Source: Duncaniella muris
GTDB taxonomy: Bacteria; Bacteroidota; Bacteroidia; Bacteroidales; Muribaculaceae
DNA: 64,000 nucleotides
Direction of reading: 5' to 3'
NCBI RefSeq assembly: GCF_003024805.1
Contig: NZ_PUEC01000014.1
Location: 1-64,000 of the forward strand
Positions within the stretch are counted from its first letter, which is position 1. The number at the start of each line of letters is the position of its first letter. The position numbers and the translations under genes are program-made. Below, in pieces: positions 1 to 7,392 of the stretch. The notes under the pieces are model-generated. The model saw nothing but the letters and a program-made list of their open reading frames with translations, made no database searches and was not told where the DNA came from.

Positions 1-85
1 TTTGAGCCTACATTTGTGCCGACATTGTTTGAAAATTGACTACCGACGGGGCGTAAGTAATCCGCTGATAATCTGCTATATAAGC
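1..85. other. Chromosomal flank left of the element; no full gene
   Basis: The first 39 bases form an open frame ending in TGA (last residues read PTLFEN), which could be the tail of a gene lying to the left, but it is too short to judge. The rest is AT-rich spacer leading into a terminator hairpin. This is host DNA that lay downstream of tRNA-Phe before the element inserted. Confidence 0.3.
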
Positions 86-113
86 AAAAAACCCGACCGA
101 AGTCGAGTTTTTT
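86..113 (-). terminator. Original tRNA-Phe terminator, now left of the element
   Basis: A-rich and T-rich arms form a 12-bp stem with one mismatch around a CGAA loop (98-101), with T and A runs at the ends. It sits directly beside the left attachment repeat. Before integration the tRNA-Phe 3' end would have abutted it, so it is best read as the ancestral tRNA-Phe terminator stranded 13 kb away by the insertion. Confidence 0.6.
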
Positions 114-114
114 C

Positions 115-127
115 GTGGTGCCACCAG
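115..127. repeat. Left attachment-site repeat
   Basis: GTGGTGCCACCAG, identical to 13185-13197. After one mismatch the next three bases (AAT) also match the tRNA side. This is the left copy of the integrase core duplicated by insertion into the tRNA-Phe acceptor/T-arm end. Confidence 0.8.
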
Positions 128-245
128 CAATATAAATGTTAAACTATTATCAATCGGATTAAATTCAAATATATACTAATATACTGATATTAAGCCGAAT
201 TAAACAATTCTCAATTTAGGTAGATAGCGGCTATTTTAGAAATTA

Positions 246-284
246 TAGTGACTATTGTAGTGACTATTCGGGAAAAGTCACTAA
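246..284. repeat. Left cluster of TAGTGACTA repeats (probable integrase arm sites)
   Basis: TAGTGACTA occurs at 246-254 and 258-266 (12 bp apart), and an 8-of-9 inverted copy (AAGTCACTA) at 275-283. The same 9-mer recurs five times near the right border. Tyrosine integrases of this type bind short arm-type repeats at both ends of their element, so these are probable arm sites. The inverted copy touches the -7 box of the integrase promoter. Confidence 0.65.
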
Positions 285-289
285 CTTTG
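282..289 (+). promoter_or_regulatory. Integrase promoter, -7 box
   Basis: TAACTTTG fits the Bacteroidetes -7 consensus TAnnTTTG and lies about 40 bases before the integrase ATG. No good -33 TTTG is seen at the usual spacing. It overlaps the inverted TAGTGACTA copy, which suggests that integrase could repress its own transcription. Confidence 0.5.
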
Positions 290-327
290 CAGTGTCCGAT
301 TCATAAGGGAATCGAACCTTGGATTCT

Positions 328-1764
328 ATGGCAAAATCTCTTTCCCGGTTCTTCATCCGCAAGCAGGACGAGAAGAACGAAATCGCAACTCTTTTCTTTA
401 GGGTGCAGAACAAGAAACACAAAGTCGATACGCTCTTTTCCTCTCAGATACGTGTGAATGTTGCAGAGTGGAAAGAGGCTTTGTCGTGTCCTGAAAAATG
501 GATGCGACATCAAAGGGCGAACTTCAATCTACACGACTCGCTCAATAGGATTGAACTGGTAGTAAAGTCGGAAGTCGAGGGCATGTCTTTCGATAAGTCA
601 CATGTTGAGGCCGAGATCCTCTCTATCGCCAATCCGAAGAAAGCAGAAGCCATAATGAAAGCTAAGCGTGAAGAGGAGGAACGGCAACGCGAGGAAGAAC
701 GCATAAAGGAAGAGCAGGAGCGCCTGATAAAGGAGGGCATCGATGCTGAACGCGCCAAAATATGGAATTTCATAGACCGATTTTGCAATGAAATCAAGAG
801 CGGTGCCAGGCTTAATGGTCATGACAGATACGCGCCAGGCACTGTGAAGGCATGGAATAGCTTTCGGAAACTATATGACCTGTTTGACAGAAAGCATCGC
901 TACACATGGCATGATGTAGACCGTGCATTCGTCACCAAATTCCTAAACTTTATGGAGAAGAAAGATTATATGGTGACTGCGCAGAATAAATACCTGGTCG
1001 ATCTACGAGCAATCATCAGCTATGCCTATGCCGACGGAATACACAACAATGACCGCGCCCTGCAATATTTCGCAAAAAAGAAAATTGAAGAGAAAGACAA
1101 GGCTATTGAAATATACCTTACCGAAGCAGAGCTTCAGGCATTGTATGAAATGCCACTATCAGGCAAGCAGGAAGAGGTGCGCGATATATTTCTTGTCGGG
1201 TGCTACACCTGTCAACGCGTGAGCGATTACAACGACATTGACAAGGATTGTTTCACCACTACTGCCAAAGGAACACCGGTAATACGCCTCATTCAGAAGA
1301 AAACCCGCAACGAGGTAAAGATTCCTATAATGAATCCCAACCTAAAGGCTATATGCGAAAAATACAACTACAATCTCCCTTATGTTGTTGACGTGATACT
1401 CAACCGCTACATAAAGGAGATTCTGAAGGAGTTGTCCGATAAAGTGCCCGACTTAGCCAAGATGGTAGTAACCAAACTTACTCAAAAGCAGAAGAAACTG
1501 GTGGAGGACGGCAAGCTCGTTGTCGAGCACAACGAAAAGGGAGAGGTGACAATGCCTCGCTACAAGTGCGTGACAACCCACACAGCCCGCCGTAGCGGAA
1601 TCACCAACATGTACCTAACCCACAAATACTCCATCGTACAGATGATGCACGTCAGCGGACATAAGACCCAAAAGACATTTATGGACTATATCAAGCTCTC
1701 CTCGGACGAAATCGCCGACGAGATAGACGCAATCGTCAACGGAGCAAAATCCGAAGTATTTTGA
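328..1764 (+). CDS. Tyrosine-type site-specific integrase
   Basis: This 478-residue protein should catalyse integration and excision of the surrounding element at tRNA-Phe. The catalytic set of the tyrosine recombinases is visible: Arg297 in CQRVSDY, a Lys in the following beta-hairpin region (QKKTRNEVKIP), His418-x-x-Arg421 (HTAR), His445 (GHKTQKT) and the nucleophile Tyr454 in MDYIK. An N-terminal arm-binding region is followed by a long charged helix (about 110-150, rich in Glu/Arg), then the SAM-like core-binding domain (about 155-260). The ATG at 328 is preferred to an upstream TTG at 319. It lies just inside the left border, transcribed into the element, next to its probable arm sites. 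It looks complete. Confidence 0.92.
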   Translation: MAKSLSRFFIRKQDEKNEIATLFFRVQNKKHKVDTLFSSQIRVNVAEWKEALSCPEKWMRHQRANFNLHDSLNRIELVVKSEVEGMSFDKSHVEAEILSIANPKKAEAIMKAKREEEERQREEERIKEEQERLIKEGIDAERAKIWNFIDRFCNEIKSGARLNGHDRYAPGTVKAWNSFRKLYDLFDRKHRYTWHDVDRAFVTKFLNFMEKKDYMVTAQNKYLVDLRAIISYAYADGIHNNDRALQYFAKKKIEEKDKAIEIYLTEAELQALYEMPLSGKQEEVRDIFLVGCYTCQRVSDYNDIDKDCFTTTAKGTPVIRLIQKKTRNEVKIPIMNPNLKAICEKYNYNLPYVVDVILNRYIKEILKELSDKVPDLAKMVVTKLTQKQKKLVEDGKLVVEHNEKGEVTMPRYKCVTTHTARRSGITNMYLTHKYSIVQMMHVSGHKTQKTFMDYIKLSSDEIADEIDAIVNGAKSEVF

Positions 1765-1817
1765 CTATTATTACTCGGAAACAGCTACAAATCAAAATAT
1801 AAATTGTAATTTTGAAT

Positions 1818-2792
1818 ATGGAAACAAATAATTCACAGCTCGTAATCTATCAGGCGCCGGACGGAAATATGTCGATTGATGTGACAGTTCAGAATGATAC
1901 CGTATGGTTGAGCCAAGGGCAGATGGCCGAACTCTTTGACAAAGATCAGTCAGTTATTGCCCGCCACATCTCTAATGTTTTCAAGGAAGGCGAGCTGGAG
2001 AAAGAGAGTAATATGCAAATTTTGCATAATACTCTGTCGAAGTACAAACCGACTCAGGTTTACAGCCTTGATGTTATTATCTCTGTTGGCTATCGCGTTA
2101 AATCCAAACGTGGTACTCAATTCCGCATCTGGGCAAATAAGATCTTGAAGCAGTATCTTCTTCAAGGCTATGCCATAAACGAGCGGATAGCTGCACAGAA
2201 ATATGACGAGCTTAGTCAGTTGATAAAAGTGCTCGGCCGCACAATCCAAAATCAGGAAAGGCTTACGGAGGACAGCCGTTCATTGCTCGATGTTGTTGTC
2301 GATTACACATACGCCCTCGACACTCTTGACCGCTACGACTATCAGGAACTGAAGATCGAGGACACCACCGGTAAAGAGTCGTTTCATGCCACTTACGAAA
2401 ACGCCATGGAAGTCATCCGCGAGTTACATGAGAAATTCGGTGGCAGCACATTGTTCGGCAACGAAAAGGACGATTCCTTCAAAAGCTCCATCGGTCAGAT
2501 TTACCAGACCTTCGGTGGCGTTGACCTATATCCCTCAGTGGAGGAAAAAGCTGCCATGCTCCTGTACCTTGTTACCAAAAACCACTCATTCAGCGACGGC
2601 AACAAACGCATTGCCGCAACTCTATTCCTGTGGTTTCTCAACGGCAACGGCATTCTCTACAACGGAGACGGCACCAAACGCATCGCCGACAACACACTCG
2701 TTGCCCTCACCCTGATGATAGCCGAAAGCCGCACTGAGGAAAAGGACACAATGGTAAAAGTCATCGTCAACCTAATCAACAAGAACAACTGA
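1818..2792 (+). CDS. RhuM-like protein with C-terminal Fic/DOC domain
   Basis: This 324-residue protein joins an N-terminal RhuM-type domain (about 1-125, with the typical VWLSQGQMAELF and YRVKSKRGTQFRIWAN segments) to a Fic domain. The Fic active-site motif HxFxDGNKR is intact at 256-264 (HSFSDGNKR). Fic domains usually transfer AMP or a related group to a protein; the target here is unknown. RhuM-Fic genes are common beside integrases in Bacteroidales islands, and may act as toxins, defence or stability factors (inference). I chose the ATG at 1818 rather than the TTG at 1812. No inhibitory-helix partner gene is evident beside it. Confidence 0.85.
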   Translation: METNNSQLVIYQAPDGNMSIDVTVQNDTVWLSQGQMAELFDKDQSVIARHISNVFKEGELEKESNMQILHNTLSKYKPTQVYSLDVIISVGYRVKSKRGTQFRIWANKILKQYLLQGYAINERIAAQKYDELSQLIKVLGRTIQNQERLTEDSRSLLDVVVDYTYALDTLDRYDYQELKIEDTTGKESFHATYENAMEVIRELHEKFGGSTLFGNEKDDSFKSSIGQIYQTFGGVDLYPSVEEKAAMLLYLVTKNHSFSDGNKRIAATLFLWFLNGNGILYNGDGTKRIADNTLVALTLMIAESRTEEKDTMVKVIVNLINKNN

Positions 2793-2961
2793 GGATAAGA
2801 CGAAACAACCCCCGAAATATGCACGGCTTAACGACTTCATGCCGAGGATTGACCTGTCGGTGCTGAATGATTATGTAACGGCTAATCTCCGCGCTGATTT
2901 TCATACCCTGATGGGACATTTGTCACACCGAATGTCGATTATTAGTTGTAACTTTGCTTAA
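2791..2961 (+). pseudogene. Possible decayed reading frame after the RhuM-Fic gene
   Basis: A frame shifted by one base from the RhuM-Fic stop stays open for 56 codons with protein-like composition (it includes KYARLNDFMPRIDL and VLNDYVTANLRADFH) and ends at TAA 2959-2961. An in-frame ATG at 2839 would give only about 40 residues. It may be the tail of a lost gene or a frameshifted extension. I do not recognise the family. Confidence 0.25.
2949..2956 (+). promoter_or_regulatory. -7 box for the cargo operon
   Basis: TAACTTTG fits TAnnTTTG and lies 25 bases before the first cargo gene. The nearest upstream TTTG (2919-2922) is 26 bases away rather than the usual 19-21, so the -33 half is unconvincing. 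Confidence 0.4.
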
Positions 2962-2980
2962 TTACAGATAATAGACTCAA

Positions 2981-3382
2981 ATGAAACTGCTAAGAGCCTT
3001 ATTTTACCAATATTATTGGTGGCAGAAGCGCAAAGAAAATGATGAATCCTTTGTGCCTGTTTTGGCTGTGCTGTGTCTCTTGGTTCCTCTATTTGGTATA
3101 GTAGGTTTTATAGCAATTTTTGCTGACGTGATAGGGCTTGTCATTTTGCAGAAGTATGATATAAAAATGACCATTTTCGCTATGTTCATTCTCGGATTGG
3201 CGGTCTCATGGTGGCTGTTTTTGAGAAGAAAACAATATAAAACAATAGCCCAAGAGCATGATATTTATGATAAGACCATGTATCAAACGCTCGCGATTTT
3301 ATATCCAGTCCTTTCAGCAATACTTTTCTTTATTGGATTATATATCGGTTATTTACATAATACAGCAATGGTAAGGCAATAA
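2981..3382 (+). CDS. Hypothetical three-helix membrane protein (cargo gene 1)
   Basis: I do not recognise this 133-residue protein. It has a basic, aromatic N-terminus, then about three hydrophobic segments (near 25-50, 60-80 and 103-125), so it is an integral inner-membrane protein with little soluble part. It is the first of nine co-directional genes with gaps of 13 bases or less or 4-base overlaps, following a -7 box. The codons are AT-rich compared with the host genes to the right, which fits acquisition with the element. Confidence 0.6.
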   Translation: MKLLRALFYQYYWWQKRKENDESFVPVLAVLCLLVPLFGIVGFIAIFADVIGLVILQKYDIKMTIFAMFILGLAVSWWLFLRRKQYKTIAQEHDIYDKTMYQTLAILYPVLSAILFFIGLYIGYLHNTAMVRQ

Positions 3383-3392
3383 CTTTTAGCAC

Positions 3393-4106
3393 ATGAATCG
3401 CAACGGTAATAGGATTCAACGTCAAGGATTCATCATCCTTATGGTATGCTCGGCGATAATGCTTTGCATAGGAATCTTCATGTTTGTAACCGGCGTTGAT
3501 TCAACCAGCATCGTGACCGGTCGATACAGCAGTCCTACCGAGTGGACTATTACATGGCACACTCCATTCTTCGGGGCTGTTGTTTTACTGGCATTAGGCA
3601 TCATGATTCGATTTGATAAACCATCATTGCCTAAAATGGATATTCAAGAGAAGCGCAAATTTATATTTGATAAGATTGCAGATTTCCTAAAGGAGGATGA
3701 TTTCAAGAAGCGCGGCAACCATTTCTTCAAGAGCAACGGCTCGATAGGCTATTGCATGAACATTCAGAATGACAAATGGAATAATGCCCGCCAAATACGA
3801 TTCACACTCAACCTCGGCATATACACAGAGCGATTTTGGCTTGAACATGAGGATTTCAAGCACACCGGAGTCGGACCCGCTTTCCCAAAAGAATATGAGT
3901 GCGCCGTCAGGGAGAGAATCGGGGATTTATTGCCGACAAACGAAGACCGATGGTATAGTATCACTTCAGATACCGATGTGATGAATCTATGGGATGATAT
4001 AGAGCACGACCTTACGGATTATGTAATGCCATTCTTCACCGGATACAATACCGAATCAGACGTAGTACCAAATCAATGTATTTATAGGAAAGGAGGCAAG
4101 CGATGA
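3393..4106 (+). CDS. Two-helix membrane protein with DUF4304-like domain (cargo gene 2)
   Basis: This 237-residue protein has two membrane segments (about 12-33 and 57-73), then a soluble region. The soluble part starts with a helix and a KKRGNHFFKSNG...NIQNDKWNN...FTLNLGIYTE pattern that resembles the DUF4304 fold (tentative, by eye). DUF4304-type proteins are of unknown function; some sit in loci of toxin-immunity type. The gene starts 10 bases after gene 1 and overlaps gene 3 by 4 bases, so translation is probably coupled. Confidence 0.6.
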   Translation: MNRNGNRIQRQGFIILMVCSAIMLCIGIFMFVTGVDSTSIVTGRYSSPTEWTITWHTPFFGAVVLLALGIMIRFDKPSLPKMDIQEKRKFIFDKIADFLKEDDFKKRGNHFFKSNGSIGYCMNIQNDKWNNARQIRFTLNLGIYTERFWLEHEDFKHTGVGPAFPKEYECAVRERIGDLLPTNEDRWYSITSDTDVMNLWDDIEHDLTDYVMPFFTGYNTESDVVPNQCIYRKGGKR

Positions 4107-4567
4107 AGAAAGGTATTAAAATATCGTTATGGATATTGGGTGGATTGGCATGCATCTTGATTGCTTTAATTTGCCTCGTTGGAATATTCTCGTATTTCAC
4201 TCAAGATTATAAAAATAGTCAGGATAACTATTTTGCAAGAGTTGAATATTACATTGAAGGGAATGTAATTAACCTGCAGGAAGTCGGAGGCCCTTATTGC
4301 CTTATAGAGATAGTGCCAACAAGATTTGAGATATTGAGGAACGAAATTCGTTCATCGGATGATTATGTTGGCGTTTATGCCACAGATACATCCAAAGTTT
4401 TTATAATTGCTCCTTTACCTGAGAATTTTTCGTCCGCATTAGAAAGAATCGAGTTAAACTCTCGCGACAGACAATTCGTATTTAACTACACATCTGTGTC
4501 CGTATTAAGAACCGCAGCCCTTTACAAATATAAATTGCCACTTAGCAATAACTATACTCCATTCTAA
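4103..4567 (+). CDS. Single-pass membrane protein, paralogue of cargo gene 5 (cargo gene 3)
   Basis: This 154-residue protein has one N-terminal membrane helix (about 6-30) and a soluble domain likely on the periplasmic side. The domain aligns by eye with cargo gene 5: YYIEGNVINL vs YYLSGQVVSI, then FEILRNEIR vs FEIYKNDLR, then GVYATDTSKVFI vs GVYDSICNKAYI. The two look like diverged duplicates. No enzymatic motif is seen. The start ATG overlaps the stop of gene 2 by 4 bases. Markedly AT-rich. Confidence 0.55.
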   Translation: MKKGIKISLWILGGLACILIALICLVGIFSYFTQDYKNSQDNYFARVEYYIEGNVINLQEVGGPYCLIEIVPTRFEILRNEIRSSDDYVGVYATDTSKVFIIAPLPENFSSALERIELNSRDRQFVFNYTSVSVLRTAALYKYKLPLSNNYTPF

Positions 4568-4573
4568 ATTTAT

Positions 4574-5152
4574 ATGGAAGAAGTCTTAAGATACATATTA
4601 ATAGCCATTATCATCTATGTCATCGGCACGGAGATATATAAGGCTGTTCGCACTCGGACGATAGATTATACCCTTTGGGCAATAATAGGATTATTCGGGA
4701 TAGCGATATGGTTGTCGAGAGGCTTCCTTATTACTTGTCAGATGTATGATTGGACTACTTGGGCCGTTTGTTTATTGACAATCGGCAGTTTCGTAGTGCC
4801 AAAACAATCAAAGTCAAGCCGATGGGTCAAGGGTGGAACATTATCGAGCCTTTCATTGGCAGTTATCAGTTTTGCTACTCTTAATATTATTGCAAAACAG
4901 AAAGACAGCTTTGCTATTGAAACACCCTTAAACGGTTACTCAATATCTCGTATTGGTGAAATTTATTTCAGATATAATGGCAAATCATTCAGTCGGACTT
5001 TCAATCTTAGTGAATACTCTGGTGTTGAGGATTTACGAAAAGATTATAACGTGAAACTGACTTTAATCCCTATTGCCGCAGACATAGCAAAGATAGAGTT
5101 TTTAGACCTTGTGTCAAAACAAGATATGATAGATGGAAACGGAGGTAATTAA
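4574..5152 (+). CDS. Multi-pass membrane protein (cargo gene 4)
   Basis: This 192-residue protein has about four hydrophobic segments (near 6-22, 33-52, 60-76 and 90-108), then a soluble tail of about 80 residues containing IGEIYFRYNGKSFSR, a short beta-rich pattern. The general plan (helices first, small beta domain last) matches cargo gene 7. Not recognised. Six bases separate it from gene 3 and 15 from the likely ATG of gene 5, so it belongs to the same transcript. AT-rich. Confidence 0.55.
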   Translation: MEEVLRYILIAIIIYVIGTEIYKAVRTRTIDYTLWAIIGLFGIAIWLSRGFLITCQMYDWTTWAVCLLTIGSFVVPKQSKSSRWVKGGTLSSLSLAVISFATLNIIAKQKDSFAIETPLNGYSISRIGEIYFRYNGKSFSRTFNLSEYSGVEDLRKDYNVKLTLIPIAADIAKIEFLDLVSKQDMIDGNGGN

Positions 5153-5167
5153 TTATAATACTTGCAT

Positions 5168-5677
5168 ATGAAATATAAAACAAGCACATACATTATTGTT
5201 ACGTTAGCATTTTCTATAATGGGTATGCTATTGTGGGCCTCTGGCTGTCACAGGCAAATCTCAAATAATAATGACATACGGAGGATTTTTGAAATCTATC
5301 ATGCAAATTCTGAATATTATCTTTCCGGTCAGGTCGTTTCAATAGACTTACTTTACGATTATGGCACTATGTATCGTGATGTTTATGTTCTGGAAATAGA
5401 TGTTGATTCTTTTGAAATCTATAAAAATGATTTAAGGATTGGTATGCCATTTCTCGGAGTATATGACAGTATCTGTAACAAAGCATACATCCAATCACCC
5501 ATATATAATGAACAGACTAATAACGAGTATAAGAATGGAGATTCGTTGCCTACTGTTAAAATAAACTCTACTGATGGATTAATACATTTTTCCGATAAGC
5601 TTCAATTAGGGATGCTCGTTGTGGAAAAGTCAGATGTTTTGTCGGCCAAGGAGAATAGAAATACTATTCGTTTTTAA
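5168..5677 (+). CDS. Putative lipoprotein, paralogue of cargo gene 3 (cargo gene 5)
   Basis: This 169-residue protein begins with a signal peptide ending in a lipobox-like ASGC (Cys near residue 27), so it is probably a lipid-anchored envelope protein. The mature part resembles cargo gene 3 (see that entry), with the same order of strands but a different anchor: lipid here, membrane helix there. I chose the ATG at 5168 over the TTG at 5162. Function unknown; among the most AT-rich genes in the window. Confidence 0.55.
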   Translation: MKYKTSTYIIVTLAFSIMGMLLWASGCHRQISNNNDIRRIFEIYHANSEYYLSGQVVSIDLLYDYGTMYRDVYVLEIDVDSFEIYKNDLRIGMPFLGVYDSICNKAYIQSPIYNEQTNNEYKNGDSLPTVKINSTDGLIHFSDKLQLGMLVVEKSDVLSAKENRNTIRF

Positions 5678-5690
5678 GTTAAAACACTAA

Positions 5691-6668
5691 GTGAAAAGCA
5701 AGCAGATTCAGAAAATTGCAGCTGATGTGAGGCGCAGCGTGAGCCGCAAATATGGCTTTCGACAAAGTTCCTATATCAACTTTAAGGTTGATAGTGGCTA
5801 CTTCTTCTGCCTATCTTTTCTGACAGATGAAGCCCGTCTCACTGTCAAACCCTTGTATGCCGATGACTTATGGTGGGATATATGGGACGCATCTGAAAAC
5901 AAGAAAGAGCCTATGAGCCTGCGCGGAACAGGAGTATACTCTCTTTCAGGGCAAGTGCTGGCTACTTATGATATTAAAGGAACGACCGACAAGAGCAAGC
6001 TTGAAAATCAATTTGAACAGGTATTTAATGATGCAACTGCTGCAATAACAATGTTTATAGCGGATAACCCTGATGCCGACCTCTTTTATCCCGATGAATC
6101 AAAGATGGATCATGACCCCGACCGACTTCTTTATCTTATGGCTCTGATCCATAATGATAAAAAAGATGATGCTCTGGCGATAATCAGAGAAGCGCGCAAG
6201 AATAAAAACCGCTGTATGTTTCAAAGCGGAATATTCAGTGACAGCTATACTTCTATCAGTCGTTGGTGCAAACGTGAACAGGCAATCATTCAGATAAGAA
6301 ATGTATTTGTATCCATTTTCAACAACATTGTCAAGATACGTGCATACGCATTGATGGCTCTCGGTAGAAATAACAAGAAAGATACCATGCCCGGCAGTTA
6401 TGATGTCAGGCTTTTGGATGGTGGGATTGTGACGGCATTATGCCTTTCAATAATATTCCTATGGCATAATTTCACATTGGTGTGGATTATACTTGCTGTT
6501 TATTTCATATTCGTCTGGTTCACGGACTTTGGGAAATGGAGTGAACGATATTATATCCGTTTTGGGAAATTACCAGATAAAACAAGACTGAGATGGAAAA
6601 TCGGTATGTGGATTTTAGTAGTTGCACTCTATATCTTTTCATTCGCAATTATATTTTTTGAACGATGA
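5691..6668 (+). CDS. Soluble domain plus C-terminal membrane helices (cargo gene 6)
   Basis: This 325-residue protein starts with GTG. It has a soluble N-terminal region (about 1-200) with an aromatic-rich stretch (YGFRQSSYINFKVDSGYFF, then LYADDLWWDIWD). Three membrane segments follow (about 243-260, 264-281 and 303-322). The N-terminal pattern is reminiscent of the DUF4304-like part of cargo gene 2, but the match is weak. Unusually for the cluster, the membrane part is at the C-terminus. It overlaps gene 7 by 4 bases. Not recognised. Confidence 0.6.
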   Translation: MKSKQIQKIAADVRRSVSRKYGFRQSSYINFKVDSGYFFCLSFLTDEARLTVKPLYADDLWWDIWDASENKKEPMSLRGTGVYSLSGQVLATYDIKGTTDKSKLENQFEQVFNDATAAITMFIADNPDADLFYPDESKMDHDPDRLLYLMALIHNDKKDDALAIIREARKNKNRCMFQSGIFSDSYTSISRWCKREQAIIQIRNVFVSIFNNIVKIRAYALMALGRNNKKDTMPGSYDVRLLDGGIVTALCLSIIFLWHNFTLVWIILAVYFIFVWFTDFGKWSERYYIRFGKLPDKTRLRWKIGMWILVVALYIFSFAIIFFER

Positions 6669-7177
6669 AACTGACCGATAAACGATTTTGGAGTGGAGAT
6701 AAAACGGATTACTATTCGTTTTTCAAGTATGCACTATCAGACAGCGTGTTATTCTCTATCTCATGGACTTTAGCCATTAGCCTGATATTATGTTTAATCT
6801 TGCTGATTATTGGTTTGCATAATGAGGAAAGCATCTCTTGGCACACAATTTCGGTTGGTTTAATCTTTCTTTTCATAGTATTCATTATTTCAAACGGAAT
6901 GTTCCTATATGAGAATTGGATGAGGCAATATATCATTATAGGCAAGGTAAAGAAACTATTACCGGAAGGATGCGCCATGAAAAGCATCAACTTTGATGGT
7001 GTAAGAAAGGAGTACAAGATAATGTTGAAATATAAGGGTAAGATGTTCAGAGCAACAATCGAATATCCATTCTTTTATCTAAGTGAGAGTGGAACACGCG
7101 CACTCGGAGCGTTGAACATTGGAGCTCGTAAGTGTTTTGCAGAGAACAAGTCGTTAATAATGGATTATATGTCTTGA
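6665..7177 (+). CDS. Two-helix membrane protein (cargo gene 7)
   Basis: This 170-residue protein has two strong membrane segments (about 24-44 and 57-79), then a small cytosolic-looking domain ending in GTRALGALNIGARKCF. Its layout resembles cargo gene 4. The ATG overlaps the stop of gene 6 by 4 bases. No known motif is visible. Confidence 0.55.
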   Translation: MKLTDKRFWSGDKTDYYSFFKYALSDSVLFSISWTLAISLILCLILLIIGLHNEESISWHTISVGLIFLFIVFIISNGMFLYENWMRQYIIIGKVKKLLPEGCAMKSINFDGVRKEYKIMLKYKGKMFRATIEYPFFYLSESGTRALGALNIGARKCFAENKSLIMDYMS

Positions 7178-7188
7178 TTCAGTATTAT

Positions 7189-7392
7189 ATGCAAGAAAAC
7201 AACAAACAATTTTGGATTGCGCGGGGAGCGTTGCTCGTTCTCATGGTCGGGTGTTGCTTGTCCGAGGGTTGGATTGAAGATACTGCACTGCTTGTCGGAA
7301 CTTATGTGTTGTCGCTGTTATCGTTCAAAGTACTATTATCTTTTTTTGACCTTTGCGCGTTATTACTTTATGAATTAGAAATTTCACTATGA
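7189..7392 (+). CDS. Small hydrophobic protein (cargo gene 8)
   Basis: This 67-residue protein is almost entirely two membrane segments (about 9-27 and 33-58). The ATG at 7189 is 12 bases after gene 7; a longer frame starting inside gene 7 is less likely. It overlaps gene 9 by 4 bases. Its size and hydrophobicity would suit a small membrane partner of the neighbouring proteins or a small toxin; neither can be shown from sequence. Confidence 0.5.
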   Translation: MQENNKQFWIARGALLVLMVGCCLSEGWIEDTALLVGTYVLSLLSFKVLLSFFDLCALLLYELEISL

